A stretch of 64,000 nucleotides of DNA, from the NCBI GenBank assembly GCA_963966185.1, contig CAWZYM010000431.1, positions 113,501 through 177,500 on the forward strand, given 5' to 3'. This DNA is from Rhabditoides inermis (lineage: Eukaryota > Nematoda > Chromadorea > Rhabditida > Rhabditidae). Both the position numbers and the translations under genes were made by a program. This document shows positions 27,511 to 50,100 of the stretch, piece by piece. The notes below the pieces were generated by a model. The model saw only the letters and a program-made list of their open reading frames with translations. It was not told the DNA's origin and did not search any database. Numbering within the stretch: the first letter of the stretch is position 1; each line of letters begins with the position of its first letter.

Positions 27511-27945
27511 TCGTCCTTCGTGATAGATTTTTTTTCATTTACTCCAAATGATATAGCAATCCTTTCGGGATTGAAATTTAATTAAAATCTCGTGATTGAA
27601 TCCTTTTTTAAGGAAGTTTTGAAAACATGCATATCGTTGTCAGGAAAAGGTGCAATCGCGTAAACAGGATGCGTAAACTTTCTGATCTGTGTTTTTCGCA
27701 CGCCAACATATTAGCAGGCTGTTGTCATCTTTCATTCATCCCCCTCGTTTACAAAGAGCCCCGGCAAATGAGAAAAGAGGTCGCCCCGCGCAACCGACTC
27801 CCACATTCCCCCCCCCCCCCTCTCTCCCTCTCCCTCTCCCCTCTCCCCTCTATCCCTCTCTCTCTTCCTACCCCCTTCTTTCCGATTCTAGAAACGAACA
27901 CACTCACATAGCACCACTCAGCAAGCGACTGCGTGACGTGACGTA

Positions 27946-36420
<8,475 letters not shown>

Positions 36421-37534
36421 GCTTTTTTCCAAAACATGATTATTCAATTCTCTAGCTAGCGTTACTGGTTGATGACTTCAAATGTTTACTTGTTTACATA
36501 ATTTTCGTCATTTTGCGACCAAAATATGCAATATTTGAGAAAAAAGGCTATCCTTTTCCCCAAATATTGCATTTTTTGCTTCGACTGGTTGAATCACCCC
36601 ACAGCCACAGCTATATCCTATATCAACAACGATGTTGCGCTGAATCGCATACACTCTGATCATATACAAAACAACCAGAGACTAAGATCCATAGAAACAG
36701 TCTGCAAACAAAAAAGGATTGTGATAGAATACCGTTTTTTTATTTTGGATGCCGTCCTAACATATTTTCATATTGCAGGCAGCAATACGCCTCGCAGGCT
36801 CGCTCTCGCTCAAACGAGCCACGTCATAGATACTGATAAGCCGGCACACCTGATTCCGTTATCAATAAATGCGTTCGCTCGATATGCAAGTTACTATGTC
36901 CACGTTCTCACGTCCCGCGTCTGGTTCTCTCGTCTTCGCGCACTCTCTCGCCGTTCTCTGCCACTGACCTCAATAGTCGAGTGATGAAAGAGGTTGTATA
37001 TGCGCGCGAGAGTGGGGGGGGGGGGTACTTGGAGTGAAGTGAACCGTTTCCGGCGACGCCTTGTAATAACAATGGTTCCAGAAAGAGTGGGTGTTGTTTG
37101 GGGGAAAGAGAGAGAGAAGGAGAGAGAGAGAGCCGGAAATATCCCCATATTGCAGAACTATGAGCCCTAATTCCGAATTCAGCTGGCAGTTATCGTATTT
37201 ACTTCTATTTCCTCGTTTCACCTGGAATGTAGGCTACGTGCCTCGTTCGAGGCAGAAAAATGTGGGAGTTGCAATTATACAAGAGAGGAACGTGCTCCAG
37301 CAAGGTCGAAAGACCACTTGTACTAGCGAGTAGCAGTCTTCCCGTGTTCCCCCCTCTCTCTCTATTTCTCTCTCTCTCTCTCTCTCTCGCCTTTAATCCC
37401 GGCTGATATCAGTTATGAATACCTCCAGGGACGTATGTTATTATTCCGCATCCCGCATTCTTCCATTTCTATTTCTAGTTGCTTGGAAACAGTGTCCTCC
37501 TCTTTCAACGTGTCTTGAAAGCATCTCCCTCTCT

Positions 37535-37630
<96 letters not shown>

Positions 37631-38425
37631 AATTCTCAGTTGTCAGGCAACAACTCTTCTCTCACACTCTCGTTTTTTTGGCGCTTTCCACTCTGTTTCT
37701 ATCGATCTCTTGAACACCGTGTTTCTCTAGATCGCCACGTGTGGACCATTAGTGTGTATACCTATTGGGGTGTCGGTTACTTAATGCAACATAATCCTCC
37801 GATCGTCCGATTGTCGCGAAAGCCCCCAAGCCACGACCTGCAATTATAGGCTAAACCTTCCGAACTGTCCTCTATTTCCGCATTGGCCTTGTATTGCAAG
37901 TTCCACTACATACAGTTTTAGCTAATCTGTGATGACTTTTAAGGAAGACCCGCACATTTTTCCTTAATTATATGCTCGCAAATTGTTAGCTCGATAATCC
38001 ACGCATATCTTTGCAAAGGGCGCTCTATAAAACAGCGATGTACTTTTCAGCAGTAATTGTTATCAGCCGGGTTTCCAGACGCGACAGTACACCGTATTGA
38101 TTTCAGATTACAGTTTAAATGACGTCATTGTGAGCTCTAGAATTTGCATATATGAATTGTGGGTCTTCCATTTCTCACGTATTTAGACTCCTCAAAAGCG
38201 AAGGCGGCATAATCGAATCATCTGGCAATTGTTCAAAACGAGTTCCACGTGAACTCATCAATTATACTATTCTTCCCCGTTTTAATTTCCGCAATGTCTC
38301 TCGTTCTCTCGATCGCGCACACTCTCTCGCCACCGTCTGACCACCTCGGGTATTTGTACAAGTACAGTTGCGCCAACCGATCGGCCGTGTTTGTCGTTTG
38401 TCTAATATGGTGTTACCAAAGAGTG

Positions 38426-38484
<59 letters not shown>

Positions 38485-39582
38485 GCCACTCAAACATAAA
38501 GTACGCCTTTTGATATGCGATAGTCGTCGGCGAATGGACCGCGCTTCATTGTGGCGCATCGATTCGATACTATTATACCAACGTGGCATTCATTCGTTCT
38601 CTGTTCCGGAAATAGTTAATAATACCAGTGGGTTGTCTGTGTTTGTTGGTGGGGGTCTGTCACTGCCACGCATCTCTCTTTGAATAGCAAAAGCGAATCA
38701 ATTGATCACACATCCAAAAGCGTCTTTTTGTATACAAGCGCACAATCGCGCCGATTGTGTGCAATACTCAACCGGAAAGCGGCTGTCCATTCACCGATCT
38801 CCCTTTGCAGTTCCTCCTTTTCCTCTTTCCTTTTCCCGTTACCTTGTACAAACTTGTTGCGTAATAAACGCCTCACTCGGCATCCGGTACTCTAAAGTCC
38901 GGCGAAACTTTTTCGTGCGAACCAGTTTCGGCCGCTCATATATGTGTGGACGTTCTCTTTTTACGGGCACCATAGTCGGGGCCCCATCCATACTTTCTCA
39001 GTCGCCGTAATTCCACAGTGATTGATTTCTGATTCGGCACGCACACCAATTTTATTGTAGCGCAAACATATGTATCCGGCAGTTTTTGCACTATTGAAAC
39101 GGGGTTTATGGTTGCGAATGTGTGTCGTTTCCAATATGTGAAGATGCCTCACTTTCTACGTGACTTTCGAATTGTCACTCATCATCGAAACATTTTTAAT
39201 GTCGCAATGTGTAATTCTAGTCATGTAATAAGCACTTCCACATCTCATTCTCATGATCACTTCTCTCTAACATGTATCGCCTCGTTTCCCACACACTTTC
39301 ACACTCACTTCTCTCTATTCACAACTACGATCCGTAAATCGTAAATGTCTCCTCTATTCACGGTCACCTCACATACTGTCGTGAATACCGATGAGCCACC
39401 GTCGCAGGCAAGCTTGTTTCACATGGCACTATTTGTTATGAAATTATTATTGTTGATACTTACTTATTATTGTTAAAAAGTTATAAAATGTCCGTTTCAG
39501 AAGATGCGCCAAGCCCTGGATTAGACGCGTTGTCTATTGGAATATAATAAAAATAAAAATACAAACAAATACTAAATTTCAG
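36421..39582. other. Gene-poor spacer with CT/GA microsatellites
   Basis: Between the DCX and mannosidase genes I see no supported gene. Pure CT or GA tracts occur at about 37360-37390, 37533-37625 and 38428-38480. The rest has mixed composition without coherent exon chains. Regulatory DNA of the mannosidase gene is expected at the right end, but no specific motif is evident. Confidence 0.6.
39501..39530 (+). repeat. Decayed upstream copy of the mannosidase first exon
   Basis: After a good acceptor (CCGTTTCAG) comes AAGATGCGCCAAGCCCTGGA followed by TAG. This mirrors the real exon 1 start, AGATGCGGCAGGCGCTGAAC, about 82 bases downstream. The copy has an immediate stop, so it is a dead exon echo. 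Confidence 0.7.
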
Positions 39583-42068
39583 ATGCGGCAGGCGCTGAAC
39601 TGGATGCGTCGCCGGCGGCGGACGGTGTTCATCTCATTCATCGTCCTCGCTGCCACAGCCACGCTAGCCATATACAACAAGGAAGTGGGTGTTGTTTGTT
39701 TGTTGTTTGTTTACATTGTTGTTTGTTGTTTGTTTACATTACTCACGCCCGAAAGTTTGGCCGAAGAAAGTATGGGTGTATGAGGCGTCGAAGAAAGGTA
39801 GACAGAAAAGCATATTTTAGAATTAGAACCTCCCTATCATATTTGTTCAGTCGCACGCGCAGTTCTCCAAGATCTACCCTCGCCTCTCTCAGCCTGACTT
39901 GAAGGAGGGAGTGGAGGACGAGAAGGCGGAAGAGCCATTCAGGGACCTCGTCGGACTGTCCGAGAAAGAGTGAGTTGTTGGTTTGTTTACTCTTTTGTTT
40001 ATTGGGATTTTTTATTGTTTAGCTTCGGTATCGATCTGCCTGATGAAGTGGTGGTAAAAGAGGAGGTGATAGCTGACAGGGCTTCCGAGTTTGACGATGA
40101 AAGGTGTCAATGCGTGATTGTTGGAGTGATCTCCTCCACTGTACACTGTTTCGAGAGATTCACCCATTCACCCTTTTTGACAGTGTGTCGTGCGATTTTC
40201 ACTTTTATACTTATTACCCTATTTTCCTAGAAAATGTCGTCAATCAAACGATCAATAATTGATAATTATATTCAGTTCCTACCTGCGCACCAGCGCCACA
40301 ACCTGTCGAATGGACATGATCAGGGAGAAAGTGGGCGATGTGGATGTGAGTGTAAACAAGTAAACCAACAAACAAACAAACCATCAGTTTATTGCCTTGT
40401 TTGTACACCGATACAGACAAACAAGTAAACAAGTAAACAACAAACAAACAACCTTTAGACAATCGACCTGTACGCAGAGCAGCACGGAGCTCCTTCGCTC
40501 AAGCGGACTTCCCGACCTCAGAACGGGAAGAAACTAAAAGTGTTCGTGCTGCCATTCACTCATGTCGACCCGGGTGCGTTTTTTGTTGTTTTATTGTTTG
40601 ATTGATTTGATTAATTAACTTGATGAATTTAATTTGGCTAGCCGCTCAGCATTGTTATTGAAACCGGAATTGGGAAGTACTAACTGATCGATGTTATTTA
40701 CATTGTCATCAAAGTGTATACGAACACGAGATTGATTTACTATTTCGTCAATTTGCTTTACATTGTCGTCGAAACGTATATCAACGTTCTAGGATGGCTG
40801 AAGACATTCGACGGCTATTCGACTGACACTAACAAGATTCTCGACAATATGCACGCGTTTATGATGGAGGTGAGTTACGTTTCATAACACAAACTTGTAT
40901 GCATATATTATGTAGAAGATTTTCAATGATATTTCCAATATGGTAAATAACGGTATTAATATACAAAATATGTTTCCAGAATCCGCGAATGCGTTTCATG
41001 TGGGCTGAGTTCGTGTTCTTCGAGCGCTGGTTCAGTGCCAGAAACGAGTCCGTTCAGGACGACGTGCGAAGGTGAGCCGGGTCCCGACGCGATTGTTCCA
41101 TTGTATAGGGTAGCCCCTCGTTCACACGGCAGCCATCTCGCTGCATATTTTCTAGACATTATTTCATCGCATCTAGCCGCGCAATCGGTCCACGCAAGAC
41201 AATTCGACAGCGCGATTCGCGCGCTTGGCGGTCTGATTTTGTGGAAATGAGTGCCATTTGCAAGTCAAATGAAGCGGAGTTCATAGTGAATTGGAAAAAA
41301 GTGAATTGGAAATTACTTTTTTCAAAGTTGAGCTAGAGAGCTCAAACTTGAATATGATATGGAGGAGGAGTATCCCGACAAACGCTTGAAATTCGATAAG
41401 TGAGAACAACCTTATAATGAAACCTTATAATGTTCGCATAATTTCTTCGTCATTTCTCGTTTGTCTGACCGACCATCGATAATTGCCGTACCGTGAAAAT
41501 GGAGGATACCCTATACGAAAATGTGATGTGCATGGAGTATCAGGATGGGTGTAAATATAAGTAAAATGGCTTTTATGCGATTGTCGCTCTAATTGTGGTG
41601 TATTCAGATCTACGTTTCAGACAGATAACTTATCTGGTAAATACATCGTGAATAATAATGGAGATAACACACATTGTAGTAATAAAAATGAATGTTTAAA
41701 AGTAATAATAAACTAGTAAGTCCTCTGTTGCAGTCTTGTCTCGTCCGGTCGTCTGGAGCTGGCGTCTGGCTCGTGGGTTATGACAGACGAGGCTAACGCG
41801 TGAGTCTTTCTATATTTAGAGTTTTTCTATTTAGTATGAGTCAGTTTCATACTTATGACTTATCCTGCTAACATTATGCGCTTCCACATCCACTATAAGT
41901 TGTGTGCTACTTACCATATCATCAGAAAGTATAAAACTGCGCATTTACGCATTTCCGGTACATATTTATAGGAAGAAACACATTTTGCAGATATTTCCCG
42001 GTGTCTGTCGACAATATCATTGAGGGACATCAGTGGATAGCGAAAGAGTTCAAAGGCTAGTCTTTTCT

Positions 42069-42122
<54 letters not shown>

Positions 42123-45100
42123 AATCAGTGTATTGTCTCTAACCTATCCATCTCTCACACTCTGCATGTATCCACTATTTCTATGGATCATCAATTATAA
42201 TGTAGCACTTGTGTTTACTTTTTTTTTTCCTTGTTCCAGGCTTTCGTCCCGATGTGATGTGGTCGAATGATCCATTCGGCTACGGAAACACCGTGCCCTA
42301 CCTATTCCAGAAGGTACATTGTAGTAGTAAACACATTTTTCTTGTTGACAAAACAGATACGTTTCAATATTTGTTCAAACCTGTAGTGATTAGTGAACGT
42401 TCAATAACGATGTGTTCCCTACACCAGACCAGATAAATCCAATTTACAGGCTGAACGTGTCAACATGTATACGAAAACGTGTTGTAAACTTGAATTTATC
42501 GCAAAATGAAATGTCAATATACACTAATCCAATCGAAAAGAAGAAACCACCAGTTGTGTTTCATTTCCGTTGTTGTGTTCTCGATATCGGCAGTAAAACT
42601 AGTCAATTCAATGTGTAGGCGAGTGTCTAACGTGAATGTGTCGAGCCTGAGTTTAAGCAATATGCTGCAATACGTATACTACAATATGAAATCTCAGTGG
42701 GCGTGTCGAACCTGGTGATCAACCGAATTGTCGTATTCTTTCTGGTCATGATACGAAAAATTCTTGTTGTCTTGGAATTGGCAGTACAACTACTGCTGAT
42801 TCTAATTCCATCCACTTTGCAGGCGGGCGTATCGAACCTGGTGATCAACCGCATCCACCATGGAATCAAGGGAAGGTTGCAGGCACTGAGGGCCATTCCA
42901 TTCGAGTGGATGCAGTACTGGGCAGAGAAGAATGGTGAGGGGCTCTCTGTCTCTCTCCCTCTACCTCTCTCTCTCTCTCCCTTTCTCTCTCTCTCTCCCC
43001 CCCCCCCTCTCTCTCTCCCTCCCCCCTCTCTCTCTTTCTCCAAGAATCCTTCCCTAGACCGCGGCGTTCTCACCCACGTCCTCCCCTACACCCACTACGA
43101 CCACCAAAACGCCTGCGGATCCAGCCCCGAAGTGTGCTGTCGGGTATGTTTACTTGTTTGATTACTTGTTTGTCTGTATATAGCTATTATGTTACACTTT
43201 CTGAACTTGTATATATATGCTTGAAAAATTGTTTGTCTGTCTGTTTGTTTACTTGTTAAAGTGACAATTTTATTGATCCGCAATCGGAAAAATTTTGAAT
43301 TTTGATTTGGCGCGCTCTACAAATTCTGGCTATAACTATTGAACTCGAGATGCGTATCACATAGGGATATGTTTATCGGCTTCTACGACTTCAGTTTATG
43401 CTAGAAACTGAATTTCATATCAAAATTTCATTTCAAAATTCCCGTCATTCAAGACGTTTTAGACACTCATCTGTGATGTAACCTCACTTTTTACCCATAA
43501 AGCATTCAAAATCAACTATTTTTTGGTGCAAAAAAATAGTCTAAAACCATGAAAAAAAGTTCTACTTTTCAGGTTAGGTAGATGTTGTTTCATGTTTCCA
43601 TTAACTTTTCATCAGTATAATATCATTTTTAAGTGAAATTGTCACTTTAAAGTGGACAAAAATCCCAAATTATGAACCAGCCGAACAGATTGCTAGGCGA
43701 ATCTCTTACCGGTTGCGCCATAGAGAAGATGAATGCAATTTGCTAGTATTGAGACATCTAGTTGATTTGCGATCAATCGAAGACGGACTGTGCGAAGGAA
43801 AAACATTCATTTTCAGCTGAAACGTTTTCAAAAACAATCAAATCGTCTCTCATGCTTGTGTCTCATTATTGTCTACTTTTCTTCACAAAAAACACAAGCG
43901 CACAGTAGATTATCGCTCAATGAAAGGACCATGCCATATTCTCAATGGCGCAATCTCTGTCGCAGGTTCGAGTCCTGCTACCGCTCGTGTTTTACTTTCT
44001 TTCAAATTTGACTATGCTCTTAGTTACCGTACCACCCGTTCGTGGTCTGTTCCCCATGAGGGAGATGGTGGGTCTTTTCAATTTTTTGCCAATTTTATTG
44101 CTTACCAGTTTGACTTCCGCCGTGTCACGCAGACCAACTGGCGGTGTCCGATGAACCAGCCAGTCTACGTCGATGAGGGAAACGTCAAGCAGCTGTCAGT
44201 TTCTTTTTTTTCCACAGTTTTTGAGTTGTTTTGTCTTTTTCATATATGAAGTTTTACGCTTATTGACTTATCACTTTGATTTAACTTTCAAAGCAAGGTA
44301 ACATGTGTCGAAACTTTTATGGTGTAATTTTGACTACAGAGCATCCGAGCTGGTCTTGTCCCTCAAACAAATGGCCGCCATTTACGAATCCGAGGTGATA
44401 ACCATGCCCCACGGAGACGACTTCCGGTGAGACAACAATGTAAACAAGTATAAAAAATGAAGTACACCAAGTACATATAACAAGTATAACAATGTAAACA
44501 AGTATAAAATTATAAACAATGAGGAATTGACAAATGAATTGACAAAGCAGAGAGTGTGGTTCACAAATAAATGAGAAACAGATTCCCTGTTTTGGCCCAT
44601 TATCTTGCAGACAGTCTACATAAACGTACTATATCTAAGGTTACTGACAAAATGATAGAATCGAAATAAAAACATCCACCGTGGTGGGCCTACTGCCTGA
44701 ACGCTCATCAGTGCAGGGCCACAGCGGGCGAAAGGAAAATAGCGAACAAAGTAAAACAACAATGTAAACAAGTACACAAAGAAACAAATAAACAATGCGC
44801 AGATACGACGGGATGGAGGAGTGGCATCAGCAGCACGATAACCTCGTCAAAATATTCGACGAGATAAACAAAGGAGGAGAGCTGGAGATAGAGTGGGTGG
44901 AAAGCTGGAAAGGTTTCTTATAAATTTTATTTGTCTTTGTCTATCGGCAACCCAACACTCATGACATGCTACATGCATTATTAATAGCACGTGCGCATCC
45001 ACGGCACCACCGAAATCCGTGTTATTGCAACTCGCAGTAGGCAACGTATTACAGTACTTTACCGTATTCCACCGTAGTTTACGTAATCCATAGTGTGTGC

Positions 45101-46108
45101 CACTTGATTCGACATGAACATTCTGATTCTGATCGTGATCAATCCTATAATTACTGATGCTGACTCACACTCTTTTTCTACAACCTCTGAAGCGAATGCA
45201 CTGTTTTCCAGTCCAAAAGTGGATTAAACAGTAACGTGTTAGAACATGATAATCTGTATAACCTATAGCTATAGTACATATCTTATCTGATAATTTCAGA
45301 TTCGGCACCTTCTCTCAGTACTTCAAGGCCCTCCGCAAGTCTCTCCCCAAGCCGGTCAAACTCACCGGAGACTTTTTCCCATACATGTGAGTGAAAGAAT
45401 TCTTTGGATCATGTCTCTCAACGTATCGAGAATTACTTACAACTATGTTTTAAATGCCTGAAACATATGCCAATAGTGAGTTTTAAAACATATTAAAAGT
45501 GTTTGAAACGTATAAAAAACTTATAATAAAATACTGAGTTTTAAAACGTATTGAAAAGTGCCTGAAACGTATACGTTTAGGTGCGCGATGGGCGACTACT
45601 GGACAGGCTACTTCACCACTCGGCCGTTCTTCAAGCTGCAGGGACGGAAACTGCATGTGATTAAAAAATCGATACCTTGATCATACCGCCTGCCTCTTAC
45701 ATTTTGCGAGCGATCACTACAGAGAATTCGCAAGCTGATTCGACCGTCCTCTTCCGATCTACCCCACAGTTCTCATAGCACCCTCTACCCTTTTTCAGTC
45801 TCTCATCCGCTCCACTGACCTGCTCATCTCTCTGTCCGGAAAGAGGAGCCCTGAGGTGATCGTGATTATGTTAAGAAGTTATTGTGAATAAGTATAGGTT
45901 AAAAGTAATAGCAAGAATGCGACGATATGATTACGACATACGTTTCGGACCACAGAGAAATACAGTTCAAGCGAAGACAATGCAATTTGTTTTTGGCAGG
46001 CATGTCAGGGTTATAAAAATAGTTCGAATTCGCATTTTGCAGACAGACGCGGTGATGTCATCGGCTCGCCGGACACTGTCGCTGTTCCAGCATCACGACG
46101 CGATCACA

Positions 46109-46153
<45 letters not shown>

Positions 46154-46234
46154 GACAGAGAGAGAGACAAAGAGAGAGAGAGAAAGAGAGAGAGCGAGAG
46201 AGAGACAGACAGAGACAGACAGAGAGAGCGAGAG

Positions 46235-46294
<60 letters not shown>

Positions 46295-47075
46295 AGAGGG
46301 GAAAGTTATTAAGATGAAATGGGGAGAAAGAGATACGTTTCACTTCGCTGTGATATTCTCAATCAACTCGAGTACATAATTTGCTGCCACCTTGCTGAGA
46401 AGTAAAACATTGGAAATACATACGTGTACTGCAAAGAGACACTTCGGGATGTACAGTATGAATGGAATGATTACAAAAAATGATTACGAAAATCTCCAGG
46501 CACATCCCGAAACTCTGTAATGATGGACTACTCTCAGCTGCTGTTCGATGCGAGTGAGGCAGTCAGCAAGGTCGCCGAGACTGTCATGGGAGGCGGACAC
46601 ATGGTCCGTAGTTATTTCGTGTTTTGTACAAAAGATAATATTCCTGTAAAAGCTTGTAATACCCTTCTCGAGTATTTCGGAAACAAAGCTTTGATATTCT
46701 CGAGTATACTATTCTTGATTTTTGTGACTACAAATAATCGCACAAATATGCAATCCGCATTAGGTGGAGTCGCAGCGAAGTTTTAACACAACACGTACTG
46801 CGCTTGTTCTACTTTGCACCTCCAGAACTTTGGAAGATTATTAGCTCAGTTCAGCTCTTTCAAGATTATGCTAATATGATATGAGAATGATTCTATCGTC
46901 TTCGCCCTGTTCAGGTGGAGTCGCAGCGGAATCGCACCGAGATCGTCACTTTTAGAGACCACAAAGTGGACAGGGACATGTGAGCAGACTCATGCTTTCA
47001 CTTTTCATGAAATCCACTTGTTTTCCAGGACTCTCTCTATATTCAATCCCTTGCCCTACCACTCCGAGGAGGTAC

Positions 47076-47132
<57 letters not shown>

Positions 47133-50100
47133 GGATTCAGACCTTCACAGACCGGTTCAGGTCATCTCCGTACGTGTCACGTCTCCCTCAGTAGCAGTGT
47201 ACACAGCCGAGGGTTCTCTCGTGTCTTCGCAAATAGAACCGGCCATCTACGATGGGGTCGTCTCGAAGGGAAGCTATATGGTGAGACAGACTTGTATACG
47301 TTGACTTCTGATTTTGAGTATTACTAATTCTATCTTTTTCCATGAGAACATAAAAGTGGAAAAACAATAACAGGTTTGAGAAAGGCAGAATAATCAAGTG
47401 TAAATAAATTATCTAGTGTTTATGAGTTATGATTAGTCGTACTCATCTATATACCACCGCCATTGTAACACACATGTGATATCATGGTTTATGATTGTGC
47501 TGAAACTGTCTACTGTCCAGGGAATATTTACGCCTCGCACTCTTTTCACTCTTGCGCTTACTACTGACGGCAACTGATTTGCCCAGCAACTGTAAGTGAC
47601 CATTTCAGTTGGTGTTCAAGCATACTCTGTCCGCCCTGTCGACTGTCAGACTGCGGGTGCGGGCAGAGGAGGGGAAGACGGAGGTCGTCAAGGTACAGTA
47701 TGTGGGAGAGGTGGAGCAGCGACTGGCGAGGTGAGATCGACCTGGTACCCGTTTCCCCTCCCTCCCTCCCTCTCTTTTGTCTTTCTCTTTCTCTACCTCT
47801 ATCCAAATTGTTTACAACAATGATGTTGTGTCGTCCCTCATAGGCGCTTGTTACTGGCATATTGACAGGATAAGAGACAGGATAGTGTGAAGCTGTGAAG
47901 AGATAACGTTTTCAGCATCTTCTCGCCCACCCGCGGGATCAATGGATTCACTCTTCAGAACGATATGATCACCGCCAAATTCAACAAGACCAGTGGACTG
48001 CTGCAAGTAAGTACAGTTCATGTATATCATTCATGATTGTGTTTCGGTGCAACTGCACAAAACTAAACTAAACAGGTGGAAATGAACGGTAATGAAAAAA
48101 AAACATCAACATCTCTCTCCGTCTTTCTATATCCAGTATCCACATCACATTCTACGAATATCACAATATGAGTCATGTGAATAATATGAGTCATGTTTCA
48201 GGACGTTGAATTCGCTCAGAAGAAACGGAGAATCAACATGTCATTCGGCAAGTACTCCACCCGAGGAGGAGCATATGTGATGAGAGACGACGCGGAGGAG
48301 GTGGGTCACTATCTCACTATATGTATTTCACATGTCAATATAGCGTTTCTCCCGTTCACGGTACGCTTGTTCACTCGCCGCATATTTTTCAGACATTATT
48401 TAAATGCATTCTCTCTCGCTTACTTCGTTTACCCCTCTTTGCGTCTATAATAATTGTTACATGCGTTTTCGGGGTAACTTGGAGGTGATGGGTTAGGCAA
48501 ATACGTTTCACTTGTGTGTTAAATGTCGAATAATATACTTTACAGCAATCTTGCTAATTTGGATAACCATTACAATCAAATAGCTTCAATCCACTGTCGA
48601 AAAAAGCTTACCAGTCGTCACCATGTTTCTTGGAAAATTTACATCACGTCAGTCGTTGCCTTGCAGGCTCTCCCCAACAATGCTTCGCTCGTCCTGTCTT
48701 TCTCCGGTCCCATCCAATCGAGTATCGTCAGTTGGATGGACAAAGTCGTGCACACTACCACACTCAAGCATATCAGCGGTGGGTGTCATAAGTATGTATA
48801 GTTCTATACCTCTGTACTTTGTTGTGTTTTATATTTTTCGCGTGTTATTACGCAATCGTATAAACTAATTTTATACTTACCGATTCTCGATTAGAAGAAG
48901 ATGCAGAGTCGGTCGCCTTGTGGAAATAGCGAATAAAGAAACAGACGGTACTTACACCGTATTTCTCCTCTTTTTTCGCACTGCGCAGACTATAAACAGT
49001 ATACGTTTCATCAAATACACATAGAAGATGCACAGAATTGTTCACTAACTACACAAGGTTGTTTGGATGAAAAATTATATTTTTATCAAATGAAACTATA
49101 TGTGGTTGCAGGCTCTCCCGGTCGCCACCTTCACTTCACGACTCATGTGGATATCAGGAATTGGAGCAACGAACAGGTGAAACATTTTATTCCATCGTTG
49201 TCCCGCTCGCCCTTCTTTCACTTTGTTTAATACTTACGAACAAATAGTTCTCATCCAACTCTCCAGCTCGTCTTCCGTCTCTCCACCGACCTGTCTACGA
49301 ATTCTTTCTACACGGACGGCAACGGACTGCAGATGCTTAGAAGGCACTCATTTGATGGAAAGACCAAGGTTAGGCGTTAGGAGTCAGGATGTTACGATTA
49401 TAAAACGACTATGTTTCACGGTTTCAAGCTGCGCTATCGCCGCAATAGACAACTTATGCTCGTACAAGAATAAAATATGAATTGTTTCATAATCGGTAGC
49501 ATACGTTTCACCCCAAAAATATATTGCTAGATTGTCTTTCCTTATCAATGGTCTTGTTTTGAAAAGTCGATATCGATAATATAATACAATTTTCAGGTTG
49601 CGGAGCGTTACTATCCGATGCCGACTGCCGCCTATTTGGACGAGAAGAAGAAGGGGCGGGTGACAGTGATAGGGGATGTGGAGCACGGGGCGAGCCAGCA
49701 CGTCAAGGGAGGGCTGGAGGTCATGATAGGTGGGTGGACAAGTCTCTCTCCCTCTCTCTCTCTCTCCCCCCTCTCACCCTCTCTTTCAGACCGTCAAATA
49801 GCGCAGGACGACGGCAAGGGTCTGGGTTCGTCGGACGACGGAGTGCCACGCGACACTCTGCCAGTCGAGATGCGACACGTGCTCGTTGTGGAACACGACG
49901 ACAGCAAGCCAGTCAATGTGAGCAGACAGTGGATGAGCAAATGGTTATCGGCCTGATTCTAACCTGCCAGCTACATGGGTAGTATGGTTGCACACACAAT
50001 TCTAGCGACCTAGCGTGATCTTGACTGCAACAGTGCGTGGATTTTTTTGGTAGATATGAAGTACATTTGTATTTAATGTATCATTATTTTCCTGTGCATT

